A stretch of 64,000 nt of DNA, taken from positions 620,001-684,000 of the forward strand of contig JASGJS010000001.1 of the NCBI GenBank assembly GCA_047601185.1. Reading direction: 5' to 3'. The stretch comes from JASGJS01 sp047601185. Lineage in GTDB: Bacteria > Pseudomonadota > Gammaproteobacteria > JAURND01. The notes beneath the pieces are model-generated. The model was not told where the DNA came from. It searched no databases and saw only the letters and a list, made by a program, of their open reading frames with translations. The first letter of the stretch is position 1, and every line of letters starts with the position of its first letter. The position numbers and the translations under genes are program-made. Below, in pieces: positions 1 to 8,446 of this stretch.

Positions 1-205
1 TATGCCAACGCCAGTCATCTTCACCTGCATTTCCTAACGCCGCATTAATGCCCCCTTGTGCGGCGACCGTGTGAGAACGGGTGGGAAACACTTTAGAAAT
101 CAGCGCAACTTTTTTACCGGATTCGGCCAATTGCAGTGAGGCGCGTTGCCCAGCGCCGCCCGCGCCAATGATAATGGCGTCAAATTCGTAGTGTGGAAGT
201 TTCAT
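1..205 (-). CDS. sdhA: Succinate dehydrogenase flavoprotein subunit, 5' part only
   Basis: This is the N-terminal end of SdhA, the FAD-binding subunit of complex II that oxidises succinate to fumarate in the TCA cycle. The 68 visible residues contain the dinucleotide-binding glycine motif (IIGAGGAGQ, residues 12-20) and the SHTVAAQGG stretch around the histidyl-FAD attachment site. The gene runs off the left edge of the window. It starts 5 bp after the sdhD stop, so sdhC, sdhD and sdhA form one minus-strand operon in the usual order; sdhB would lie outside the window. Confidence 0.95.
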   Translation of the reverse strand, partial: MKLPHYEFDAIIIGAGGAGQRASLQLAESGKKVALISKVFPTRSHTVAAQGGINAALGNAGEDDWRWH

Positions 206-210
206 CGGTT

Positions 211-558
211 TTAGATGCCCCATATGATATCAATGCCCCAGACCAAATAACTGAGCAAGGCGGCGATGACTAACACCAGTAAAGTCAGTCTGAAATAAGC
301 ACACTTAATATAATCCGTTAAAACTGTCCAAATGCCGATCCAAGTATGGTAAACCATGCTTAGCAGCGCTAAAAAACTGAAAACGCGCATCCAACCGTGT
401 TGAAACAAATCGTGCCACACTTGAAAGGTTAGAGGCGAATGAAACAATACGAAAAAAATGAGGAATACGGCGTAGGCGGCGAGGATTAAGGATGAAATAC
501 GTTGTACAATCCAATCGCGCAGGCCGCTTTGAGTCAAACTGGTGACACTACTTACCAT
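211..558 (-). CDS. sdhD: Succinate dehydrogenase membrane anchor subunit D
   Basis: SdhD is a small three-helix membrane protein that, with SdhC, holds haem b and the quinone site of complex II. The 115-residue protein starts MVSSVTSLTQSGLRDW and has three hydrophobic segments. QRISSLILA in helix 1 and YHTWIGIWTVLTDYIK in helix 2 match the conserved positions, including the haem-ligand histidine and the following aspartate. A longer reading frame upstream exists, but this start overlaps the sdhC stop by 7 bp (ATGGTAA), the usual coupled arrangement, and the extra N-terminus would lie inside sdhC. Confidence 0.9.
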   Translation of the reverse strand: MVSSVTSLTQSGLRDWIVQRISSLILAAYAVFLIFFVLFHSPLTFQVWHDLFQHGWMRVFSFLALLSMVYHTWIGIWTVLTDYIKCAYFRLTLLVLVIAALLSYLVWGIDIIWGI

Positions 559-929
559 AGCCAAATACCTAATAAAAGCGTGAAGAGTGCAGATAACATG
601 AGGACGCTGTAAGCGGAGATCCGAGCACTTTTTAACGATTCTCCAATCCCCACATCCATCCATAAATGCCGCACCCCAGCCAATAAGTGATAGGTTAAAG
701 CGCTGAGGGTGATCCATAACAAAAAGCGTATCATGGCGCTGTCATATACCGTTTGCTGAATGTAAGCAAATAACAGTTCTGAATGAAGCGAACGCGACAA
801 TAACCATAATAAAAAGGGTATGAGTAAAAATACCATAACCCCTGAAGCGCGATGCAGAATAGAAACCAAACCAGGGAGGGGGAGTCTAATTTGCATCAAG
901 TTTAAAAAAACCGGTCTTTGCTTTTTCAC
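552..929 (-). CDS. sdhC: Succinate dehydrogenase cytochrome b556 subunit C
   Basis: SdhC is the other membrane anchor of complex II. The 125 residues show three transmembrane segments, the N-terminal signature RPVFLNLMQIRLPLPG followed by SILHRASG (the serine and arginine near the quinone site), and a histidine in HLLAGVRHLWMD that fits the haem ligand. It is the first gene of the sdhCDA operon and is divergent from gcvT across a 91-bp gap that must hold both promoters; no clear regulator site is seen there. Confidence 0.93.
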   Translation of the reverse strand: MKKQRPVFLNLMQIRLPLPGLVSILHRASGVMVFLLIPFLLWLLSRSLHSELLFAYIQQTVYDSAMIRFLLWITLSALTYHLLAGVRHLWMDVGIGESLKSARISAYSVLMLSALFTLLLGIWLW

Positions 930-1020
930 GATGACATCCCGATGTTGGGTGTATAGACAGTGTTAGGTCTCTATAGTAGAATCTTGGGCTCTAAAATTCA
1001 ACTATTATACTGAAGTTTTC

Positions 1021-2106
1021 ATGATCAATAGAACACCCCTATATCCGCAACATGTCAAAGCCCACGCAAAATTAATCGACTTCTCAGGCTGGGAAATGCC
1101 GATTCATTATGGATCCCAATTAGAAGAGCACCATTATGTGCGTCAGGGTGCAGGCATGTTTGATGTCTCGCATATGACCGTCGTCGATGTGACCGGTGAG
1201 CAAGCTGAAAGTTATTTGCAGCGACTATTAGCCAATAATGTCGCTAAACTGAAGGCGCCCGGCAAAGCCTTATACAGTTGTATGCTCAATGAACAAGGCG
1301 GTGTGGTCGATGATTTAATTGTCTATAAACGCGGAGAGCAATACTATCGGTTGGTGGTGAATGCTGGGACTCGAGACAAAGATTTGGCCTGGTTGCAACG
1401 CAATGCTTCAGGCTACAATGTTCAATTAACCCATCAGCCACAGCTTTGTATCATCGCAGTACAAGGCCCAGAAGCGATTAGCCGAGCCTGCCCCTTATTT
1501 CCTGCAGAGATTCAATCCGCCATTCAAGCATTACGTCCTTTTGAATTCTTAGAATGTGAACCGTATTTTATTGCTAGAACGGGTTATACTGGAGAGGATG
1601 GATTAGAAATCATTGCCCCGACAGAGCAAGCAGTCGCGCTATGGGAGCAATTGCTAGCCGCCGATGTTAAACCTTGCGGATTGGGTGCACGTGATACCCT
1701 CAGGTTAGAAGCGGGTTTTAATTTATATGGCAGTGATATGGATGAATCCACCCATCCGTTAGAATCCAATTTGGCCTGGACTATCGCTTGGGAACCTGAA
1801 TCTCGTGATTTTATTGGCAGACAAGCTTTAGAAAAATTGCGCGGAACACAACATAAGCGATTGGTTGGATTGGTGTTATCCCAAAAAGGGGTATTGCGTA
1901 ATCATCAAAAAGTGTTCACGGTGGAAGGAGAGGAAGGGGAAATCACCAGCGGGAGCTTTTCACCGACGCTGCAAGTGGCGATCGCCTTAGCGCGCATTCC
2001 GGCCACACAAAATGAACAGTGTTTTGTCGAAATTCGCGGACAAAAAATTCCAGCGTCGATTGTTAAGCCGCAGTTTGTGCGGCAGGGTAAAAAGTGTGTG
2101 ACATAA
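1021..2106 (+). CDS. gcvT: Aminomethyltransferase (glycine cleavage T-protein)
   Basis: GcvT transfers the methylene group from aminomethyl-lipoyl GcvH to tetrahydrofolate, releasing ammonia, in the cytosolic glycine cleavage system. The 361-residue length is normal. Visible family motifs are the N-terminal HAKLIDFSGWEMPIHYG, MFDVSHM, the GYTGEDGLEI stretch and GLGARDTLRLEAG. It is the first of four genes gcvT-gcvH-gcvPA-gcvPB on the plus strand, but a 239-bp gap carrying a palindromic repeat separates it from gcvH, so the last three genes may have their own promoter. Confidence 0.95.
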   Translation: MINRTPLYPQHVKAHAKLIDFSGWEMPIHYGSQLEEHHYVRQGAGMFDVSHMTVVDVTGEQAESYLQRLLANNVAKLKAPGKALYSCMLNEQGGVVDDLIVYKRGEQYYRLVVNAGTRDKDLAWLQRNASGYNVQLTHQPQLCIIAVQGPEAISRACPLFPAEIQSAIQALRPFEFLECEPYFIARTGYTGEDGLEIIAPTEQAVALWEQLLAADVKPCGLGARDTLRLEAGFNLYGSDMDESTHPLESNLAWTIAWEPESRDFIGRQALEKLRGTQHKRLVGLVLSQKGVLRNHQKVFTVEGEEGEITSGSFSPTLQVAIALARIPATQNEQCFVEIRGQKIPASIVKPQFVRQGKKCVT

Positions 2107-2170
2107 AATCATGCGAAAGGTGGCTGGAGTGCTCAGCACCCTAGGAGGTTGGTGGACACCATGAGGCCTG

Positions 2171-2218
2171 GAGTGGCGAGCTGTTTCCTTCTCCCACAAA
2201 AAAAGGGGAGAAGGCACC
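2171..2218. repeat. Palindromic repeat, family D (partial copy)
   Basis: The stretch starts GAGTGGCGAGCTGTTTCC and continues with CTTCTCC...GGGGAGAAGG, which folds into a short hairpin. The same words recur at 24631-24701, 41140-41208, 41340-41400 and 63417-63480. This copy lacks the far-side complement of GAGTGGCGAGC, so it is a half element. It sits between gcvT and gcvH. Confidence 0.7.
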
Positions 2219-2345
2219 ACACCAAGCTTTTAAGTATTTCCTCTTAGATCACCGCCATCGAAAGTAAAGGCTTTAGGGCAAAAACTTCAAAAATGGCTAA
2301 CATAAAGGCGTCTATACCAATATTTAACTTAACCAAGGAGTCTTC

Positions 2346-2732
2346 ATGACACAAATTCCTGAAAATTTAAAATACACGCGCAGCCATGAATGGGTATTGC
2401 TCGAAGCAGCAGGTACCTATTTGATGGGCATTACTGATCATGCTCAAGCGCTCTTGGGAGACGTGGTTTATGTCGAACTCCCCGAAGTGGGTAAAACTTT
2501 TACAGCCAATGCAGGTTGCGGGGTTGTGGAATCCGTTAAAGCTGCGGCTGATGTTTATGCACCAGTGGCCGGCACTGTCGTGGCTGTCAATGAAGATCTC
2601 AATCAGCAACCCGAACTGATGAATACCGATCCCTACGGAAAAGGTTGGCTCTGTCGATTCCAACCAGAAGACCCTGCCGCACTGAATCAACTCATGGACG
2701 CCAAAGCTTACGAAACCAGTATCAACGATTAG
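2346..2732 (+). CDS. gcvH: Glycine cleavage system H protein (lipoyl carrier)
   Basis: GcvH carries a lipoyl arm that shuttles the aminomethyl group from glycine decarboxylase (GcvPA/PB) to GcvT. The 128-residue protein shows the biotinyl/lipoyl-like fold signature, with the lipoylated lysine at residue 65 in VESVKAAADVYAPV, and the N-terminal YTRSHEWV motif. A good Shine-Dalgarno site (AAGGAG) lies 9 bp upstream. The stop is 8 bp before the gcvPA start, so the two are co-transcribed. Confidence 0.96.
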   Translation: MTQIPENLKYTRSHEWVLLEAAGTYLMGITDHAQALLGDVVYVELPEVGKTFTANAGCGVVESVKAAADVYAPVAGTVVAVNEDLNQQPELMNTDPYGKGWLCRFQPEDPAALNQLMDAKAYETSIND

Positions 2733-2740
2733 AGGTACAC

Positions 2741-4097
2741 ATGCCGTTTATTCCGCATACAGAAGCTGAAATTCAACAAATGCTTGATACCATTGGCGTA
2801 TCCAGCATTCAACACTTATTTGATGAAATTCCACCTGAGCTCCGCCATGAATTGACTGAAATTCCCAAAGGTCTCTCAGAAATGGAAGTGGCAAGATTAT
2901 TGCAACGACGGGGCGAGCAAGATCGAGCCGGGTTGTGTTTTATTGGCGCAGGCGCTTATGAACACCATGTGCCCGCCGCTTCTTTAGATCTCATCAGTCG
3001 CGGTGAATTCTTAACCGCTTATACGCCCTACCAAGCGGAAGCTAGCCAGGGAACACTGCAGCTGATCTATGAATACCAAACCATGATGGCGCATTTAACC
3101 GGCATGGATGTTTCCAATGCTTCTTTATACGATGGCGCTTCGGCGCTAGCGGAAGCGGTTTTAATGGCGGTCAGATTAAATCGACAGTCTAGTAGCCGAA
3201 AAATTCTAGTGCCTCGCAGCATTCATCCCTATTATCGAGCCGTCGTGCGCAGTGTGGTTAATTCTCAGCAAATTGAGTTGGTAGAATTACCTTATTGCCC
3301 CGAGAGCGGCCATTTATTAGTAGAATCACTGGAAGCTTACGCAGACCAAGATATTGCCGCTTTGATTATTCCACAACCTAACTTTTTTGGTGTGCTGGAA
3401 GAAGTCGATGCGCTTACCGATTGGGCCAGCGCGCACAACGTCATATCCATCGCCTTAGTCAATCCCACCGCCTCAGCCCTATTAAAAGAACCTGGACGCT
3501 GGGGACAACAAGGGGTCGATATTGCCTGTGGTGAAGGTCAGCCGCTCGGCGTGCCTTTAGCTTCTGGTGGACCTTATTTTGGATTCTTGTGTGCTAAAAA
3601 AGCCCATGTGCGGCAAATGCCTGGCAGAATTGTCGGGCGCACGGTCGACGTAGACGGCAAACCCGGCTTTGCTTTAACGTTACAAGCCCGCGAACAACAT
3701 ATTCGTCGTTTCTAAAGCCACTTCCAATATTTGCACCAATCAAGGGCTCATGGTGACTGCGGCCACTATTTATTTAAGCTTGTTAGGACCTGAAGGCTTA
3801 AGAAGGGTCGCCATCAACAGCCATCAAAACGCTTTAACATTACGGGATGAATTAACCAAAATAGCGGGCGTAGAATCGGCATTTTCTCGACCGGTATTCC
3901 ATGAATTCGTTTTAAAACTGCATAAGCCAGTCGCCACTGTGTTAGATCAATTGGCAGACAAAGGAATACAGGGTGGTTTTGATTTGTCGGTGGATTATCC
4001 TGAGCTCGGCCAAGCATTATTAGTCTGCGCCACTGAAACTAAAACCGCGGCCGATATTGAAGCGTATTATCGTGCTTTACGAGAGGTGATGGTATGA
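2741..4097 (+). pseudogene. gcvPA: Glycine dehydrogenase (decarboxylating) subunit 1, frameshifted
   Basis: GcvPA pairs with GcvPB to form the PLP-dependent P-protein that decarboxylates glycine. Translation starts at ATGCCGTTTATTCC (2741) and reads well through LQAREQHIRR, then hits TAA at 3713. The expected continuation KATSNICTNQGLMVTAATIY is intact in the next frame from 3714. Removing one T from the TTT at 3709-3711 restores CGT TCT AAA GCC and a full protein of about 450 residues. So either one T was gained (pseudogene, ongoing decay) or this is a base-call error; nothing else in the gene looks decayed. The restored frame overlaps gcvPB by ATGA, as in intact operons. As written, GcvPA would lose its C-terminal third. 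Confidence 0.85.
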
Positions 4098-5551
4098 AGC
4101 TTATTTTTGAACGTTCTGTTGCGGGCCGTCGTGCCGTCGCTCAAGCCCCTCAAACGGCTATTGCTTGCACGGGGATACCGGCACATCTATTGAGAAAAAC
4201 GCCATTAGGTTTGCCTGAAGTTTCCGAGCTGGAAGTGGTGCGGCATTACACGTTGTTGTCTCGCAAAAACTTTTCCATCGACACCCAGTTTTATCCGCTA
4301 GGGTCTTGTACCATGAAGTACAACCCTCGCGCGCATCGTTTGGCTTTCTTACCTGATTTCGCCAATCATCATCCCTTATCTTTAGAAAAAAATAGTCAGG
4401 GGATTATGCATTGTTTATATGAACTCCAGGAATATTTAAAAACGATTACGGGTATGGCGGGCGTTTCATTAACGCCGATGGCCGGTGCGCAAGGCGAATT
4501 TGCAGGCGTTGCCGTAATCCGCGCTTATCATTTATCCCGCGGTGACACTGAAAGAACCGAAATTCTGGTGCCTGATGCTGCGCACGGCACCAACCCCGCT
4601 TCAGCTGTGATGTGTGGCTATCAAGTGCGTGAAGTCCCCACCAATAAAGAAGGCGATGTCGACATTGAAGCGTTAAAATCGATGATTGGCCCCAAAACCG
4701 CCGGCATCATGCTGACCAATCCTTCCACATTAGGGGTATTCGAGCGGAGAATTTTAGAAATTGCTGAGCTGATTCATGGCGTAGGCGGTTTATTATACTA
4801 CGACGGCGCGAATCTGAATGCCATTTTGGGCAAAGCCAGACCCAGCGATATGGGATTTGATGTGATCCATATGAATCTGCACAAAACCTTTTCTACCCCA
4901 CACGGGGGCGGAGGCCCAGGCGCAGGCCCCATTGCGGTTGTAGAGCGCTTAAAACCCTTCCTGCCGATGCCGATAGTGGCTCAACAAAACGGCAAATGGG
5001 TTTGGTTGACAGAAAAAAACGCACCACAAAGTATTGGACGGTTATCCACTTTTATGGGAAATGTGGGTGTATTACTCAGAGCTTATATTTACATTCGGTT
5101 ATTAGGAAAAGAAGGGCTTCACCGTGTCGCTGAATTTGCCACCCTCAATGCCAATTATTTATTCAAACGTTTACAAGATATTGGCTTTATCGCTGCCTAT
5201 CCTAAGCGTCGTGCCACCCATGAGTTCATTTTAACCTTCCAAAAAGCGGCCAAAGAATGGCATACCTCTGCGATGGATTTTGCCAAACGGTTATTGGACT
5301 ACGGTATTCATGCGCCTACCGTTTATTTTCCGCTCTTGGTGCCGGAATGCATGTTGATTGAGCCAACGGAAACGGAAAGCAAAGGGCAAATGGATGAGTT
5401 TGTTGCCGTGATGGAAAAGATCTTAGCTGAAGCGCAATCCAATCCACAGTTATTACAAAATGCACCCAGTACTTTACCTGTTAAGCGATTAGATGATGTT
5501 AAAGCTGCTAAAGATTTGGATTTAGTTTGGAAAGAGGATAAAGCGTCGTAA
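4094..5551 (+). CDS. gcvPB: Glycine dehydrogenase (decarboxylating) subunit 2
   Basis: GcvPB carries the PLP cofactor of the two-subunit P-protein. The 485 residues include the PLP-binding lysine (K264) in MNLHKTFSTPHGGGGPG, the DAAHGTNPAS motif and SCTMKYNPRAH near residue 75. The gene is intact and starts with an ATGA overlap on the end of gcvPA, so the two subunits would be translationally coupled. Because gcvPA is frameshifted, the whole glycine cleavage pathway may be inactive in this strain despite this good gene. Confidence 0.95.
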   Translation: MKLIFERSVAGRRAVAQAPQTAIACTGIPAHLLRKTPLGLPEVSELEVVRHYTLLSRKNFSIDTQFYPLGSCTMKYNPRAHRLAFLPDFANHHPLSLEKNSQGIMHCLYELQEYLKTITGMAGVSLTPMAGAQGEFAGVAVIRAYHLSRGDTERTEILVPDAAHGTNPASAVMCGYQVREVPTNKEGDVDIEALKSMIGPKTAGIMLTNPSTLGVFERRILEIAELIHGVGGLLYYDGANLNAILGKARPSDMGFDVIHMNLHKTFSTPHGGGGPGAGPIAVVERLKPFLPMPIVAQQNGKWVWLTEKNAPQSIGRLSTFMGNVGVLLRAYIYIRLLGKEGLHRVAEFATLNANYLFKRLQDIGFIAAYPKRRATHEFILTFQKAAKEWHTSAMDFAKRLLDYGIHAPTVYFPLLVPECMLIEPTETESKGQMDEFVAVMEKILAEAQSNPQLLQNAPSTLPVKRLDDVKAAKDLDLVWKEDKAS

Positions 5552-5580
5552 GCTGTTATGTTATTCGTGCACGCTTTTCC

Positions 5581-5604
5581 TGGGAGCGCGGGCTGCTAGC
5601 CCGC
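5581..5604. repeat. Short hairpin repeat, family A
   Basis: TGGGAGCGCGGGCTGCTAGC plus CCGC. The core GCGGGCTGCTAGCCCGC is a six-base inverted repeat around a five-base loop. Related copies are at 48506-48536, 52196-52220 and 54936-54960, always between genes. This copy follows gcvPB and could act as its terminator stem, though no T-run follows. Confidence 0.75.
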
Positions 5605-5710
5605 ATTATCACTGCAAGAGAGGTTTGGTCACTACCACCAAGCCCGGCCTTTACACCGGCCAAACTTATTGCTCAAAGGATGCTTGTAGGGGGGGGTGAG
5701 TCTGCTATAC

Positions 5711-5752
5711 TTGACAAAGGTTAATGACTAGCCTATGTTTGGCATATGCCAA
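5711..5752 (+). promoter_or_regulatory. Promoter and palindromic operator of vapBC
   Basis: A near-consensus sigma-70 promoter, TTGACA (5711-5716), 17 bp, TATGTT (5734-5739), is followed at once by the perfect 14-bp palindrome TTGGCATATGCCAA (5739-5752). The palindrome overlaps the likely transcription start, the expected place for VapB/VapC autorepression. Its position also rules out the upstream ATG at 5724 as the vapB start. Confidence 0.65.
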
Positions 5753-5771
5753 TAGAAGGGGTTTTACCTTT

Positions 5772-6008
5772 ATGCAAAACGTTCGTCATGCTCATATATT
5801 TAGAAATGGGAGAAACCAGGCTATACGAATTCCTAAAGAATTTGAACTCTCTGGTAAAGAAGTCTTTATCCATAAGGAGGGATCTTGTCTTATCATCGAA
5901 CCCATTCCTAAAAAAAATAATCTCTCAGCACTTTTAGATAGTTGGAAACCCTCAAAAGTCAATTTTCCTGAGATCAAAGATTTACCTCCAGAAGATGTAG
6001 ATATTTGA
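5772..6008 (+). CDS. vapB: VapB-type antitoxin (AbrB/SpoVT fold)
   Basis: A 78-residue antitoxin of the VapB/MazE-like swapped-hairpin class. The N-terminal half reads IFRNGRNQAIRIPKEFEL, the DNA-binding AbrB signature of VapB proteins; the C-terminal half (SALLDSWKPSKVNFPEIKD) is the tail expected to wrap around the toxin. The start at 5772 fits the family N-terminus and lies 20 bp downstream of the operator. It ends 1 bp before vapC. It should repress the operon together with VapC and neutralise the RNase. Confidence 0.88.
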   Translation: MQNVRHAHIFRNGRNQAIRIPKEFELSGKEVFIHKEGSCLIIEPIPKKNNLSALLDSWKPSKVNFPEIKDLPPEDVDI

Positions 6009-6009
6009 T

Positions 6010-6417
6010 ATGAGTCATTATAAATATTTATTCGATACAAATATTTTATCTGCTTTAATAAAGAATCCATCTGGCCAACTAGCAGGAAGAATTAAACAAT
6101 TAGATGAAACTACTTTTTGTACTAGCATCATTGTTGCCTGCGAACTACGTTACGGTGCATTGAAAAAAGGGTCAAAGGCACTTATTTCTAAAGTTAAATT
6201 ATTGCTTGCTAATATCATTGTTTTACCATTAAGCGATGATGTAGATCGTCATTATGCGATAGTGCGTGCAGATTTAGAGAAACGAGGCAAACCAATTGGA
6301 GCAAATGATATACTCATTTCAGCTCATGCTTTAGCGCTAGGAGTTGTTTTGGTAACAGCGAATGAAGGAGAGTTTAGGAGGATACCGGGGCTGGAAGTTG
6401 AAAATTGGCTTCTCTGA
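6010..6417 (+). CDS. vapC: VapC PIN-domain ribonuclease toxin
   Basis: A 135-residue PIN-domain toxin. The acidic residues of the metal site are visible: D9 in FDTNILSALI, E45 in CELRYGA and D100 in PIGANDILISAHAL, with VTANEGEFRRI near the end. VapC proteins cleave tRNA or rRNA when freed from VapB; the target here cannot be told from sequence. No truncation is seen, so the pair looks functional. Confidence 0.9.
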   Translation: MSHYKYLFDTNILSALIKNPSGQLAGRIKQLDETTFCTSIIVACELRYGALKKGSKALISKVKLLLANIIVLPLSDDVDRHYAIVRADLEKRGKPIGANDILISAHALALGVVLVTANEGEFRRIPGLEVENWLL

Positions 6418-6489
6418 AGAATGCATTCCGTTTTGAAAAAAATACCACATAATTTCGCATCTTTGTCGTTAATTGAATAAATGTTGATA

Positions 6490-8355
6490 TTACTTGGGAA
6501 TATCTGATTTAACTTTAATCCATAAAAGTCGTAGAGAATTTGCAATTGCCACAACATCTATAATTTCTTGAAGGATCGCCCCAATGACCGGCGTAATGAA
6601 GCCGGCTGCAGCAAACCCCATTCCAATTATGCTCAATGTCATGCCGCCAATCGCACTCTGCAAAGCAATTCTACGCGTAATCAAGCTCAGATGGATCAAT
6701 TCATCGACTTTGATTAAGGTACTTTCCATAATAACAGCGCCTGCTGATTCAGCTGTGACATTACTATATTGGCCAAAGGCTACTCCAACGGTGGCAGCGG
6801 TTAAGGCGGGAGCGTCATTGATACCATCACCCATAAACAATGTCGGTGCTTTATTCGCTTCTTGCCGAACAATAGCAAGTTTTTGTTGAGGAGTTTGTGA
6901 AGCATGTATTTCAGTTAAATTCAGTAAATCGCCCAGATACTTGACTTCAGATTCGCGATCTCCCGACAATAACATTATTTTTTTGAATCGATGAAAAAGT
7001 TTCAGATGACCGATAAAAGATTTGCTTTCAGATCGTGGTGGATCTCGAAAGCGCATTGTTGCTAAATACTGGTTATTGCATGTTACGATGCATTCCAATC
7101 CCACTGTTACATCGGGAAGACTTTTTTCAGATTCAGGAAGTTTTTCTAATAATCCTTTGCGGTTAGTGATAGTGATATCATCGTTTTGAATCGAGCCGCG
7201 CAGCCCTTGGCCGGGCTTTTCTGAAACATGGCGAGCTTCTAATAATGGTAATTTATGTTGTTTGGCTTTTTCTAAAACCGCGCTCGCTAACGGGTGTTTT
7301 GAATAACGTTCTAAACTCGCAACGATTTGTAATATAAAATTAATGTCCTCTCCATTGCTGGGAAGAATTTCAGTCAATATGGGTTTTCCATAAGTCAAAG
7401 TTCCTGTTTTGTCGAAAATTGCGGTTTGGCAAGTAGGTAGTCGCTCTAATACAGTTGGATCTTTGATAATAATGGCTTTTTTTGCCGCCATGGAAATTGC
7501 GCTAATCAATGTAATGGGGATGGCAATGAGTAAAGGACAAGGGGTCGCTATAACCAGTACTGCCAAAAAAGACATTGAATTACCCGTCACGAGCCAAGTA
7601 GTTATGGCAAAAAGTAATGTTAGAGGCGCAAAAATAAGGCCTATCTGGTCGCCTAACCGACGTAATTTTGGACGTTTTTGTTCCGCCTCCTGCAATACAG
7701 CAACAATAGAAGCATAACGCGAATCAGAAACCAATTTTTCTGCTCGCACAATAAGCATAGTTTCGCCATTAATTGCACCAGAAAATACGGTTGTTCCTGG
7801 TGCTTTTGAAACCTGATAGGGCTCACCTGTTAAATAAGATTCATCCATTGAACCGTGCCCTTCGATAATCACGCCATCTACCGGACAAGTTTCGTGCGGA
7901 TATATCATAATCTCGTCGCCAATCTGGATTCTTTGTAAAGGGATATCTTTGATACCTGCGGGGGCTCTAAGATGTACCAGAGCAGGCATGCGTTCTACTA
8001 ATGCTAATAATGCCGAAGAAGCCTTATGAGTAGCATACTGTTCAAGCTCTTCACCACTGGCTAACATTAAAATAATAATCACACCGGCCAAATATTCATG
8101 AAGTATCACCGCAGTGATGATTGCAATGACCGCTAATAAATCAGCACCTAAATCACCTTTAAACAGTTTTAATATAATACGCAGAGTAGCGGGCACACCA
8201 CAAAAAATGATTGCAAATAATAATGGCCAATTAGAATGAGTCATTCCAGCGAGGTGGAGTGAAATTGATAATATAATGGCACCTAATGAAGTTCCAATAG
8301 CAAGCCATTGCCAGTGAAACTTAAAAGCTGTAGACGATAAAAATGATTGCTGCAT
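6490..8355 (-). CDS. Heavy-metal translocating P1B-type ATPase
   Basis: A 621-residue inner-membrane pump. It has the actuator motif TGE (176-178), the metal-site motif CPL (273-275) in ATPCPLLIAIP, the phosphorylated aspartate in DKTGTL (D315) and the hinge GDGINDAPAL near residue 525. There is no N-terminal HMA domain, and the site is CPL rather than the CPC of copper and zinc pumps. This matches a family of short P1B ATPases seen in Legionella-type bacteria whose metal I cannot name; EIIDVVAIANSLR in the last helix supplies further candidate ligands. It stands alone, convergent with vapC and downstream of pyrF. Confidence 0.85.
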   Translation of the reverse strand: MQQSFLSSTAFKFHWQWLAIGTSLGAIILSISLHLAGMTHSNWPLLFAIIFCGVPATLRIILKLFKGDLGADLLAVIAIITAVILHEYLAGVIIILMLASGEELEQYATHKASSALLALVERMPALVHLRAPAGIKDIPLQRIQIGDEIMIYPHETCPVDGVIIEGHGSMDESYLTGEPYQVSKAPGTTVFSGAINGETMLIVRAEKLVSDSRYASIVAVLQEAEQKRPKLRRLGDQIGLIFAPLTLLFAITTWLVTGNSMSFLAVLVIATPCPLLIAIPITLISAISMAAKKAIIIKDPTVLERLPTCQTAIFDKTGTLTYGKPILTEILPSNGEDINFILQIVASLERYSKHPLASAVLEKAKQHKLPLLEARHVSEKPGQGLRGSIQNDDITITNRKGLLEKLPESEKSLPDVTVGLECIVTCNNQYLATMRFRDPPRSESKSFIGHLKLFHRFKKIMLLSGDRESEVKYLGDLLNLTEIHASQTPQQKLAIVRQEANKAPTLFMGDGINDAPALTAATVGVAFGQYSNVTAESAGAVIMESTLIKVDELIHLSLITRRIALQSAIGGMTLSIIGMGFAAAGFITPVIGAILQEIIDVVAIANSLRLLWIKVKSDIPK

Positions 8356-8446
8356 GAATCTATCCCTTAATTTATGCCAGGGCGAAGTCTAGTCCAGCTG
8401 GAGAATATAAATATTCATCTCGAATATATACATAATGCGCAATGCA

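Noticed and set aside
930..1020. Glycine riboswitch before gcvT
   Set aside because: The 91-bp divergent gap is too short for a tandem glycine riboswitch plus two promoters, and no conserved aptamer words were recognised.
3704..3720. Programmed frameshift in gcvPA
   Set aside because: The site TTC TAA lacks the internal Shine-Dalgarno and CUU-UGA slip of prfB, and re-pairing of the Phe tRNA in the +1 frame would be poor. No GcvPA is known to need frameshifting.
7409..7717. Plus-strand frame inside the P-type ATPase
   Set aside because: Antisense shadow of a strongly conserved region (CPL/DKTGT) with no independent support.
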